DNA of 50,634 bases from Adonisia turfae CCMR0081 (GTDB lineage: Bacteria > Cyanobacteriota > Cyanobacteriia > Phormidesmidales > Phormidesmidaceae): the NCBI RefSeq assembly GCF_011009555.1, contig NZ_QXHD01000004.1, positions 3,057,369 through 3,108,002 on the forward strand. Direction: 5' to 3'. A model generated the notes under the pieces. It saw only the letters and a program-made list of their open reading frames with translations, had not been told where the DNA came from and made no database searches. The position numbers and the translations under genes are program-made. This document shows, in pieces, positions 42,775 through 50,634 of this stretch. Numbering within the stretch: the first letter of the stretch is position 1; every line of letters starts with the position of its first letter.

Positions 42775-45700
42775 CTAAGGCACCGGAATTGAATCGGCCT
42801 TGGGTAAAAAATCATTTTGACGCCAATGGGTTACATAGGTTTTGAGTAATGTTTCATCTAAGAGCGGATAGCTCAAACCACTGTTAGCCAGCCCAATAGC
42901 AGTATTTTGGGTATTAATACGGCTAAAATCTATCCCAGCTTTTTGAAGATTTAGTAGATCTTCTCGAAAATCTACCATGTAAGGATAGAGAGAATTCTCA
43001 GGACATAGTTTTAATATGGCGACCCACTGATCTAGGGGAATTTTCTTAAGGGTATACCCAAAAGAACTTAACCATTGGAACAGGTTCTCCGTGGGGATAG
43101 ATTGGGGGTGAAGCAGATGGAATGTAGACCCCATAGGTTGAAGAGAAAGCTGGGCAATGGCTTGAGCTACATAGTCAACGGGTACATAGTTACTGAACAC
43201 CCCTGGGAGCGCAGGCACCTGGCCTAGCTGAACGCACCCCTTAATCATGCGAGAAAACAAGTCTTCGTTATTACCTACTCCGGTTTGACTGTTCCCAGTC
43301 ACAATACCTAATCGATAGATAGATGTGGGAAGACCGCGATCTCGCGCTGTTTCCACTAACTTTTCTGCCACCCACTTACTTTGCAAGTAGCCATGCTTCA
43401 GTCCCTTGGGAGATAGTAACGGATCCTCTTCTCGAATGGGCTCCTGGTCATCTGTATAGGCCGAGGCCATAAACACCCAAAGCGTGGAAACAAAGTGAAC
43501 GGGCTTAACTCTATGGGTACAGGCCAGACGCAGCATTTCTAATGTACCCAACACATTAGTCGCCTTCAAGGTGGAATAGGGATAAACATGATTAACCCAT
43601 GCTCCACTGTGGTAAATCACTCCGATGTTCTCGGCTAGTTGTTGAAACACCTCGGCTGACAGACCCAGCCAAGGTGCTGATAAATCCCCCACCACTGGCA
43701 CAATACGCTGGTTAAACCAGGGCTGCCATAAACCAAAGGTTTCAAGTTGGCGCTTTAGCTTTTGCTGGGCAGCCGCAGCATCTTGAGCCCGGATAAGACA
43801 ATAGATATCGACGGTTGTTTGCTGCAGTAGTTCAGCTAACAGGTGAGCGCCCACTAGACCAGTGGCTCCAGACAGCAAAATTGGTTCGGCATGTAACGGA
43901 TCTGATACGGACAATAATGCCGGGTTCGTAGGATCGATAGCTGGCTCTAAAATGGCCTCTGCTTCTAAATCTGGTTCTGCACTATCGGTTGCTTCTACTG
44001 TCGTTCCATCACGGGCGTCATCAATAAATCGAGCTAACCCAGCAATAGTTACCCCTTCAACTAATTGCCCCAGGGGAATGTCCACCCTCAGGGTACTTTC
44101 GAGCGCTTCTTTGAGTTCGAGGGCCATCAGGGAATCGAGGCCTAAATTACCCAAAGGTTCAAGCAGAGAAACTTGGGCTGGGGGTAGCTCCATGATTTGC
44201 GCGATCGCAGTTTGAATATGGCTACTCAAAAGCTGCTGACGCTCGGCACTAGATGCTGTGTCTAGTTGAGCAAGAATACTCTGTTGGGAACGGTGCGTTC
44301 TTGGTAATTCTGCACTTACTACGAGGTCAGGTTGATCCTGAGAGAATAGCTCCTGTCGATATTGTTGAGATAATTGCCGTAATAGCTTCGGTAAAAGCTG
44401 TTGTTCAGCTGGAGAAAAAATTCCCCCCGTACTCAATTGATGGACTAGCGCGTCCAGATGGCCCGTTTGTAGAGCTTGCATCACAGGGGATAAAGCTGGG
44501 ACAGACAATGGATCCGTCATGACTTGACGCTGAGGGTAGCCCTGATAAAAGCCTGCCCAATCAATGGGGACTCCACGGATATAGAGTTCGCCCAGACTGC
44601 GCAGCAGTTGTTTCCAATCCGATAATTTCTCCCGTAAACTTGCTAGCCACAGCCCGGTTCCAGGCGGTACACTGGCCCGCCCCATGCTCAAACTGGCGGC
44701 ATCGTCGCTGACGCCGAGAAAAATCTCGCAGCCATTATGCAGACAGGTGTGAATCGCTTTAGAAAATTGGGCTGGTTCCAGGGCCATGCGAGTCCAATAA
44801 TTCGAGGTGGTCAGGACCTGATCAACTAGCTCTCCCGTCAAAGAAGACACCACCTTTAACTGGGGAGGAGACAGAGAAATATCTGCCATTGTTGGCGTAT
44901 TTTGTACTTCCGGTGTCTGGAGCTGTTGAGTATGGAATCCATAGGTCAGCTGTAGATCAATGGTGGCCACCTGTTGATCACTCAGGTGTTGGATCACGGC
45001 CTCCATCGCTGCAGGTTCTCCTGAAATTAAGTTACAGGCCCCGGCGTAAACAATGATTGACACCTCCTGGGCAACAGGTTTAATTGCTTCTGTTACTACA
45101 GCTTCACTAGCATTGACGATCACCGCTCGATGAGTGGGAGCGACTCCCTTTAATGCCTGCCCAAAGGATGCCAACAGATGTAATGTATCGTCTAGGTCAA
45201 TCACCCCAGCCACATGGGCCACAGTGTATTCACCAAAACTGGCCCCCAGCAACAATGATGGTGTTATTCCCCAAGATTTCCATAGTTCATACAGGGCATA
45301 TTGCAAGGTAAATATGACAGGCATGGCATAAACCATGTCCTGATCAGTTGTTGGGGCAGTTTCATTAGGAGATTTATTGGCAGAATAAAGGTAATCCAGC
45401 AGCGATCCTCCCAAGAGAGATTGCACAATGGCATCACAGCGTTGGATGGCTTCTCGAAAAACAGGTTGAGTTTGATACAGTTCATACCCTGCCCCGCGAT
45501 AGGGCCATTGAAAGCCGCCAAATAGAAAGGTGATGTCCGCACTTGTGGGGCTACTGATTTGTCCCCACAACACATTGGGAACATCTTGCCCCGCGAGGAA
45601 TTGGAGGAGAGTCTGATGCAGTTCTTCTGCGGACTGAACGATGACGGCTAGGCGATGGGGATGGCGCGATCGCGCTCCACTATCATAAGTATTTGCCTCA

Positions 45701-48700
45701 AAACAAATCGCTGCTAGGTCTGGTTTAGGTCCCAAATCTAACGATGTTTGTAGGCGCTTGACCGTAGCTTCAGCCTGGGTAAATAGCTCTGCTTCAGTAG
45801 CTGCAGATAAACAGAAAATTTGAAACGGAAGATAGCTAGTATCCGGAATTCTCCGCGCATGGGACATCTCTACTGAGGGGGCGCATGGCCATGCGCCCCT
45901 ACGATCAGACAAACTTTTATCTTGTATGTCCGTTTTTGGCTCTTGGAACCAATGGCGCTGACGTTGCCAGGGATAGGTGGGTAAGTCAACTTTTTGGTAA
46001 TCAACACCGACATTAACCTGTTGCCAGTTCACCGCTGCCCCTTGCACGTAGAGCGAACCTAAATTCTGTAAAATAGAGTCCTTGTCAGATTGGCTTGGAT
46101 ACAAGCTGGGCAACCATATCCCTGAAGATATGCATTGTTGTCCCATCCCAATCAATAGCGGCTTAGGCCCCATTTCGAGGAATAGTGGCTCTGTTAAAGA
46201 GTGCGTCTTCCCGTTTTGAGACGGCACCTTTTCTAACGCTTGCTCAGGTCCCAGAAGATCGCTGGACTCCTGGGTTTGTTCATACAGTGTTCTAATGCCA
46301 GCCGTAAACTGAATGGGTTGGAGAAAATGATCGCTCCAATAATCAGGGGTAGCCACCTCATCTCCTACTAAAGTGCCATTAATGGTTGAAACCAGGGGAA
46401 TTTGCGGGCAGGCATAGGAAATGTTCTCTGCAGCTTGCCTAAATTTCGCTAGCAACGGCGTTAATAGCGAAGACTGAACCCAATGGGGCGAAAGCGCACC
46501 CGTTTCCAAGCATTTGTATAGGAGGCCCTCATCCTCCAAGGCATCACAAATGTCAGCCATTGTTGCAGTCGCACCAGACAGTACAAAATGATTCGGACTG
46601 TTATACGCCACTATCTCAACGGATGCTCCATAGGAGGCCAGCAATGTCTGACATTGGGATACAGGTGCGAGCACGGTCAGTGCCTGTCCCCGATCTGTGA
46701 TGTTTGCCCACCATTGGTCCCACTGGGCAATCAACTGTAGTCCATCCGCCAAGCTAAAAACACCCGCAACACAAGCCGCCACAAATTCTCCTAAGCCATA
46801 GCCCATCACCTGGTTAGGCTGAATACCCCAGGATTGCCAGAGCTGAGCGAGGGCATATTCAAAGGCGAATAGGGCGGTTTGGGGGAGAGGGGGAGAAGGA
46901 GAGGGAGACTGTAGGGGCTGGCCTTGTGCGGTTCGGCTGAGCTCACCGTCGAAGCCCTGCCCTGACTCAGAGGACAACAGATCCGGATAGAGAATCTCCA
47001 GCAGATTGTAATGTGGACGCAGAACCTCGGTACATTGGTCAAGGGCTTGCCGGAAAACAGGGTAGGTTTCATAGAGCTGCTGCCCCATTCCTGAATATTG
47101 AGCACCGTCCCCCGTAAACAAAAAGGTAATGTTGGGCCTGTAGTTCGTCTTAGGCAATTGCCACTGCTGCACCTGGGCTGACGTCTGACCCGCTTCAAGT
47201 TGTTGCAGTGCCGTCATCAGCCCTTGCCGATCGGTAACTCGAATCGCTAACCGATGGGTAAAGTGAGATCGCCCCACCTGCGAACCACAACAAATATCTG
47301 CCAATCCCTGCTCAGGATATCGTTCTAAGTGTTGCCCATACTGATTCACTAGCGTCTCTAACCCTTTTTTACTCTTAGCCGACAACGTAAGTAAATTTTT
47401 AGACTGATTTTCCGACTTCCGACTTCCGACTTCCGATTTTAGTTTTCCGACTTCCTCCACAATCACATGGGCATTTGTCCCACTAAACCCAAAGGCACTC
47501 ACCCCAGCCATACGTCGGTCATCCTTAACGTCCCAGGGTGTCAGGCTTTCTGGCACCGTCACCGGCAACGTATCCCAATCAATGTGCGGGTTCGGTGTCT
47601 GGCAATGGAGGTGGGGGACAATTTGTCGATGCTGCAGTTGCAGAACCACTTTGATCACACTGGCAATACCAGCTGCAGCTTCTAGATGACCAATGTTGGT
47701 TTTGACAGAGCCGATATGCAGAAATTGAGCGGTGGTGCGATCCCGAGGGAAAATCTCCCCTAAGGCATTGACTTCAATGGAGTCTCCCAGAGGGGTGCCT
47801 GTCCCCTGCACCTCCACATAGCTAATTTGTGAATGATCGACACCACTGTTCGCCAGTGCTTGGCGGATCACCTCAACTTGGGCAGGGCCATTAGGAGCCG
47901 TTAACCCACCCCGATGGCCGTTCTGGTTAGTGGTTGAGCCCCGCAGGATAGCCTGGATGGGGTCTCCATCCGCCAGGGCATCCGAAAGCCGCTTGAGCAC
48001 AATCACCCCGCAGCCTTCACCGCGAGCATAGCCATTGGCACCGGCATCAAATGTGCGGCAAGGACCACCAGGAGACACCATACCGGTTTGGGAAAGCACC
48101 TCATGGGTGTGGCTATCCAGTAAGAGATTGACCCCACCGGCCAGTGCCAGGGTACATTCTCGTTGCCGTAAACTCTGACAGGCCAGATGAACGGCAACAA
48201 GGGAAGAGGAACAGGCGGTATCAACGGCTAGACTTGGCCCCGTTAGGCCCAGCTGATAAGAAAGCCGACCAGCCGCCGTACTAAAGGCATTACCGGTACC
48301 GGAATAGGTGTCGACGGGTTCGTCTGCCGCCAACAACTGATTGGCATAGTCCTGGCTGCTAATACCGACAAACACCCCTGTGGCACTGTTGCGCAGCTGG
48401 TGTGGCACCTGATGGGCCTGTTCCAACGCCTCCCAACTGACTTCTAGCAGCAGGCGTTGCTGCGGATCCAAATTACGAGCTTCCCGAGGCGTAATCCCAA
48501 AAAACTGGGCATCGAAGCTATCCACCTGGTCCAGCAGTCCCGCTAATGATGTCGTGGTTTCATAAGTAGCTGCCTGCCCAGGCCAACGATCTGAGGGAAT
48601 TGGGCCAACGGCGTCTTGTCCCTGCTGGAGCAATTGCCAGAATTCATCAGGAGAATTAACACCACCGGGAAAACGGCAGCCCATGCCGATAATGGCGATG

Positions 48701-48846
48701 GGCTCAGTCTGGGCAGACTTCACCGCTTGCAGTTCAGCCCGCATTTCCCTAAGGGCAATCAAGGCTCGCTTAGTAGCGGACAAGCTAGTGGCGGACAAAC
48801 CATCGGGCTGATGTTGAGGTGAAGGCGTTGAATGGTTACTACTCAC
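42775..48846 (-). CDS. Type I PKS: KS-AT-AT-ACP-thioester reductase, with altered active sites
   Basis: 2023 residues, GTG start, one base after the upstream PKS stop. N-terminal docking helix (about 25-48), then KS (about 50-460) with Cys212 in DTACSSSL and His387 in KTNIGH, but the first catalytic His is Gln347 (VQGTGT instead of HGTGT). AT1 (about 560-930) has GYGLGE at 682-687 for GHSxGE, so its Ser nucleophile is Gly684. AT2 (about 1100-1450) has GASFGE with Ser1203 but Ala for the His; a later His1305 is kept. ACP has Ser1572 in GLDSLMAL. The thioester reductase (about 1655-2023) has GATGLVGAHLL (Gly1660) and YLQSK (Tyr1820, Lys1824). It is thus the last protein of a line that releases its chain as an aldehyde or alcohol. 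Docking ends and translational coupling link it to the preceding ER-KR-ACP protein. Confidence 0.9.
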   Translation of the reverse strand: MSSNHSTPSPQHQPDGLSATSLSATKRALIALREMRAELQAVKSAQTEPIAIIGMGCRFPGGVNSPDEFWQLLQQGQDAVGPIPSDRWPGQAATYETTTSLAGLLDQVDSFDAQFFGITPREARNLDPQQRLLLEVSWEALEQAHQVPHQLRNSATGVFVGISSQDYANQLLAADEPVDTYSGTGNAFSTAAGRLSYQLGLTGPSLAVDTACSSSLVAVHLACQSLRQRECTLALAGGVNLLLDSHTHEVLSQTGMVSPGGPCRTFDAGANGYARGEGCGVIVLKRLSDALADGDPIQAILRGSTTNQNGHRGGLTAPNGPAQVEVIRQALANSGVDHSQISYVEVQGTGTPLGDSIEVNALGEIFPRDRTTAQFLHIGSVKTNIGHLEAAAGIASVIKVVLQLQHRQIVPHLHCQTPNPHIDWDTLPVTVPESLTPWDVKDDRRMAGVSAFGFSGTNAHVIVEEVGKLKSEVGSRKSENQSKNLLTLSAKSKKGLETLVNQYGQHLERYPEQGLADICCGSQVGRSHFTHRLAIRVTDRQGLMTALQQLEAGQTSAQVQQWQLPKTNYRPNITFLFTGDGAQYSGMGQQLYETYPVFRQALDQCTEVLRPHYNLLEILYPDLLSSESGQGFDGELSRTAQGQPLQSPSPSPPLPQTALFAFEYALAQLWQSWGIQPNQVMGYGLGEFVAACVAGVFSLADGLQLIAQWDQWWANITDRGQALTVLAPVSQCQTLLASYGASVEIVAYNSPNHFVLSGATATMADICDALEDEGLLYKCLETGALSPHWVQSSLLTPLLAKFRQAAENISYACPQIPLVSTINGTLVGDEVATPDYWSDHFLQPIQFTAGIRTLYEQTQESSDLLGPEQALEKVPSQNGKTHSLTEPLFLEMGPKPLLIGMGQQCISSGIWLPSLYPSQSDKDSILQNLGSLYVQGAAVNWQQVNVGVDYQKVDLPTYPWQRQRHWFQEPKTDIQDKSLSDRRGAWPCAPSVEMSHARRIPDTSYLPFQIFCLSAATEAELFTQAEATVKRLQTSLDLGPKPDLAAICFEANTYDSGARSRHPHRLAVIVQSAEELHQTLLQFLAGQDVPNVLWGQISSPTSADITFLFGGFQWPYRGAGYELYQTQPVFREAIQRCDAIVQSLLGGSLLDYLYSANKSPNETAPTTDQDMVYAMPVIFTLQYALYELWKSWGITPSLLLGASFGEYTVAHVAGVIDLDDTLHLLASFGQALKGVAPTHRAVIVNASEAVVTEAIKPVAQEVSIIVYAGACNLISGEPAAMEAVIQHLSDQQVATIDLQLTYGFHTQQLQTPEVQNTPTMADISLSPPQLKVVSSLTGELVDQVLTTSNYWTRMALEPAQFSKAIHTCLHNGCEIFLGVSDDAASLSMGRASVPPGTGLWLASLREKLSDWKQLLRSLGELYIRGVPIDWAGFYQGYPQRQVMTDPLSVPALSPVMQALQTGHLDALVHQLSTGGIFSPAEQQLLPKLLRQLSQQYRQELFSQDQPDLVVSAELPRTHRSQQSILAQLDTASSAERQQLLSSHIQTAIAQIMELPPAQVSLLEPLGNLGLDSLMALELKEALESTLRVDIPLGQLVEGVTIAGLARFIDDARDGTTVEATDSAEPDLEAEAILEPAIDPTNPALLSVSDPLHAEPILLSGATGLVGAHLLAELLQQTTVDIYCLIRAQDAAAAQQKLKRQLETFGLWQPWFNQRIVPVVGDLSAPWLGLSAEVFQQLAENIGVIYHSGAWVNHVYPYSTLKATNVLGTLEMLRLACTHRVKPVHFVSTLWVFMASAYTDDQEPIREEDPLLSPKGLKHGYLQSKWVAEKLVETARDRGLPTSIYRLGIVTGNSQTGVGNNEDLFSRMIKGCVQLGQVPALPGVFSNYVPVDYVAQAIAQLSLQPMGSTFHLLHPQSIPTENLFQWLSSFGYTLKKIPLDQWVAILKLCPENSLYPYMVDFREDLLNLQKAGIDFSRINTQNTAIGLANSGLSYPLLDETLLKTYVTHWRQNDFLPKADSIPVP
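45878..45899. repeat. GC-rich palindromic repeat embedded in the PKS gene
   Basis: A perfect 22-bp palindrome (arms GGGGCGCATGG and CCATGCGCCCC) within the coding sequence, at residues about 983-990 between AT1 and AT2. It reads as RRGAWPCAP in the protein. Elements of this form, often flanked by GTA and TAC, are scattered through many cyanobacterial genomes (known, from memory). Confidence 0.7.
47410..47451. repeat. Heptamer tandem repeat (STRR type) embedded in the PKS gene
   Basis: TTCCGAC occurs in four tandem copies at 47410-47437 (the last ends in T) with a fifth at 47445-47451. It encodes a KSEVGSRKSE-like stretch at residues about 466-480, in the linker after the KS. Short tandemly repeated repetitive heptamers are a known cyanobacterial feature, usually intergenic. 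Confidence 0.75.
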
Positions 48847-48847
48847 G

Positions 48848-50634
48848 TTATTGCCCCCCTGATGATTGAGTGATGCTTTCCAGTTCTTGCAACAGAATGG
48901 CTTCGGCTTCAGCTTCTGAAAGCTGGGTCACCTCTGCTCGAATCTCAGAAACATCTGTTTGCGGCGAGCGGTAGGGGGGAGTCGGGTCCGGATGGTCTGG
49001 GGGAAAGATTTTCTCGAAGAGGTAAGTTGCGATCGCATCCACCGACGGATAATCAAATAACACCGTTGCCGAGATAGATATCTGCAATTCTGACTGCAGG
49101 CGATTGCGAAACTCCACCGCCATTAGAGAATCCATCCCCATATCAAACAACGACTCCTGAGGATCAATCTGTTGCAGATCAGTGATGGCCAAGGTATATC
49201 CCACGTTTTTCTGAATAAACTGAATCAACAGCTCCTGTCTCTTAGCAATTGGACCGGTTTCTAATCGCTGGAGAAACGTGGACGACGGCTGAGATGACGG
49301 TTCTGCCGGTCGTAATCCCTCCAGGATAGGCATGGTCAGATGCCTGGGCAACTGTTCAAAGAACTGGGACCAATCTGCTGGCAAGACAGCGACTTGGGCA
49401 GTAGCGGTGGCCAACAGGTCACCCAAAACCTGCACACCGGTCGCTGGGGCAATAATTCCTAAGCCCCGCCGGTCCTGAAGGGGAAGATTTGCCGCCATAC
49501 CGCTAGACCACCGGCCCCAGTTAATACTTAACCCTGGTAATCCCTGGGCCTGACGGTAATGGGCCAACCCATCCAAAAAGGCATTGGCCGCAGCATAGTT
49601 CCCCTGCCCCGGTGCCCCCAGCAAAGACGCCACCGACGAGAAACAGACAAAGAAATCCAAATCTAGATGCTTTGTGTTCTCATGCAATAACCAAGCCCCC
49701 TTCACCTTAGGAGCCAGAACCTGGGCAAACCGAGACCAGCTCATCTCCTGGAGCACACCATCATCCAACACACCGGCTGCATGAATCACCCCTCGCAGCT
49801 TTGGCAGGGGGGCAATCTGTTGAAACAGCTGCGCCACATCGGCTTGCTGAGTAATATCGACTTGTAAAGCCGACACCTGTGTACCGTTTGCTTGCAAGTC
49901 AGCGATGATTTGCTGCGCCACTGGTGACGGTTGACTACGCCCTGCTAAAACCAAGTGTTTTGCCCCCTGTCGCCCCAACCACCGGGCAACGTCTAAGCCG
50001 AGAGCACCCAGCCCCCCAGTAATCAGATAGCTGCCCTCAGATTGGATAGACACTGGCCCATCGGGGAACTGCACCACCACTTTCCCAATGTGCTGTGCCT
50101 TTTGCATAAACCGAAAGGCATCAACCACATCGTCAGCGGAAAACACGCGATGGGGTAGCGGCTTTAGATGCCCCGTGGAAAACTGTTGACTTAAGTCACA
50201 CCACAAATCTTGTAGCTGTCTGGGAACAGTCTGGGCAACTTCTCCCAGATCAAACGGGAAATAGCTTACATCTGGACGATGCTGCGCAACCCGCTCCGTA
50301 CTCCAGATGCCCAGCTTGCCAATCTCAACAAAGCGTCCGTTTTCAGCCAGCACCTCAAAGCCCTTATCAATAAACTCTCCTGTAAAGCTGTTGAGAACAA
50401 TATCCACTCCCTGTCCCTGGGTTCTCTCCTGAATCTCCGTCGCAAAATCCAGGCTGCGGGAGTTCATGACATGCTCAATGCCCTGCTGTTTTAACCAATC
50501 CAATTTAGCTGGGCTAGCCGTGGCAAAAATTTCAGCCCCCACCTGTTGAGCAATTTGGACAGCAGCCTGACCCACCCCCCCAGCTGCAGAATGGATCAGA
50601 ACACGGTCCCCAGGTTGAAGTTTTGCCAGATGAT
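48848..50634 (-). CDS. Type I PKS, C-terminal part: ER-KR-ACP (5' end outside window)
   Basis: The frame is open to the right edge, so the N-terminal domains are missing. The visible part (about 595 residues) begins inside an enoyl reductase domain with HSAAGGVGQAAVQIAQ. A KR follows with cofactor motif TGGLGALG, catalytic Ser in CFSSVASLLG and Tyr/Asn in YAAANAF. LDD in AAGVLDDGVL suggests a B-type ketoreductase (family rule). An ACP carries DMGMDSLMAVEF. The last 30 residues (QLSEAEAEAILLQELES) are the acidic docking helix seen at the ends of cyanobacterial PKS modules. The next protein begins one base later, its GTG overlapped by a G-rich ribosome site inside this gene. With the missing KS-AT(-DH) this would be a fully reducing module. 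Product unknown. Confidence 0.88.
   Translation of the reverse strand, partial: HLAKLQPGDRVLIHSAAGGVGQAAVQIAQQVGAEIFATASPAKLDWLKQQGIEHVMNSRSLDFATEIQERTQGQGVDIVLNSFTGEFIDKGFEVLAENGRFVEIGKLGIWSTERVAQHRPDVSYFPFDLGEVAQTVPRQLQDLWCDLSQQFSTGHLKPLPHRVFSADDVVDAFRFMQKAQHIGKVVVQFPDGPVSIQSEGSYLITGGLGALGLDVARWLGRQGAKHLVLAGRSQPSPVAQQIIADLQANGTQVSALQVDITQQADVAQLFQQIAPLPKLRGVIHAAGVLDDGVLQEMSWSRFAQVLAPKVKGAWLLHENTKHLDLDFFVCFSSVASLLGAPGQGNYAAANAFLDGLAHYRQAQGLPGLSINWGRWSSGMAANLPLQDRRGLGIIAPATGVQVLGDLLATATAQVAVLPADWSQFFEQLPRHLTMPILEGLRPAEPSSQPSSTFLQRLETGPIAKRQELLIQFIQKNVGYTLAITDLQQIDPQESLFDMGMDSLMAVEFRNRLQSELQISISATVLFDYPSVDAIATYLFEKIFPPDHPDPTPPYRSPQTDVSEIRAEVTQLSEAEAEAILLQELESITQSSGGQ

Noticed and set aside
47410..47451. 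Short repeats as a possible CRISPR array
   Set aside because: The units are seven bases in direct tandem with no spacers, inside a gene.

Overview
The window comes from a cyanobacterium with a large, signalling-rich genome. The evidence is roughly fifteen HIP1 octamers (GCGATCGC) in both genes and spacers, and lineage-typical families: an HstK-like kinase, DUF928, CHASE2 sensors, slr1658/slr1659-type regulators, DevBCA, a two-partner-secretion exoprotein and a type I polyketide synthase (PKS). I cannot name the species. No tRNA, rRNA, CRISPR array, intact insertion sequence or phage gene was seen.

Region 1 (1-5170): the tail of a multidomain Ser/Thr kinase/histidine kinase, an HTH-receiver-degenerate GGDEF protein, and a second histidine kinase. 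Region 2 (5.3-31.3 kb) is an extracytoplasmic sensing and secretion island. It has two copies of a divergent pair, DUF928 secreted protein next to a CHASE2 sensor; one sensor ends in a histidine kinase, the other in a SpoIIE-type phosphatase. It also holds a class III nucleotide cyclase, a TpsA-type exoprotein, a lectin-like/RTX-like protein, an slr1658-like ATP-binding regulator, an MscS channel, a membrane 4Fe-4S protein, and a minus-strand run TpsB, then exported TPR-CHAT caspase-like protease, then slr1659-like STAS protein. The STAS protein and the slr1658 protein are the expected partners of the CHASE2 phosphatase, so sensing, secretion and a caspase-like protease look tied by a partner switch.

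Region 3 (31.6-33.6 kb): a PAS-PAS protein and a MinD/ParA-like ATPase, followed by a 31-codon relic resembling a metal P-type ATPase C-terminus. Region 4 (33.9-39.1 kb): a devB-devC-devA-SDR operon on the minus strand. Its DevA is fused to two GAF domains that both keep the NKFDE cyclic-nucleotide signature. Region 5 (39.2-42.8 kb): a small DUF6200-like protein, a perfect 30-bp palindrome, an ABC1/UbiB kinase-like protein and a rhodanese.

Region 6 (42.8-50.6 kb, minus strand, runs off the right edge): two consecutive PKS proteins. The upstream one ends in ER-KR-ACP. The downstream one is KS-AT-AT-ACP-thioester reductase and is odd: the KS lacks the first catalytic histidine, the first AT lacks its serine nucleophile, the second AT has an altered GHSxG motif, and two repetitive DNA elements are embedded in frame in linkers. 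The best leads are the CHASE2/DUF928/TPS/CHAT/partner-switch island, the DevA-GAF-GAF fusion (a possible cyclic-nucleotide-gated exporter) and the atypical PKS terminus.
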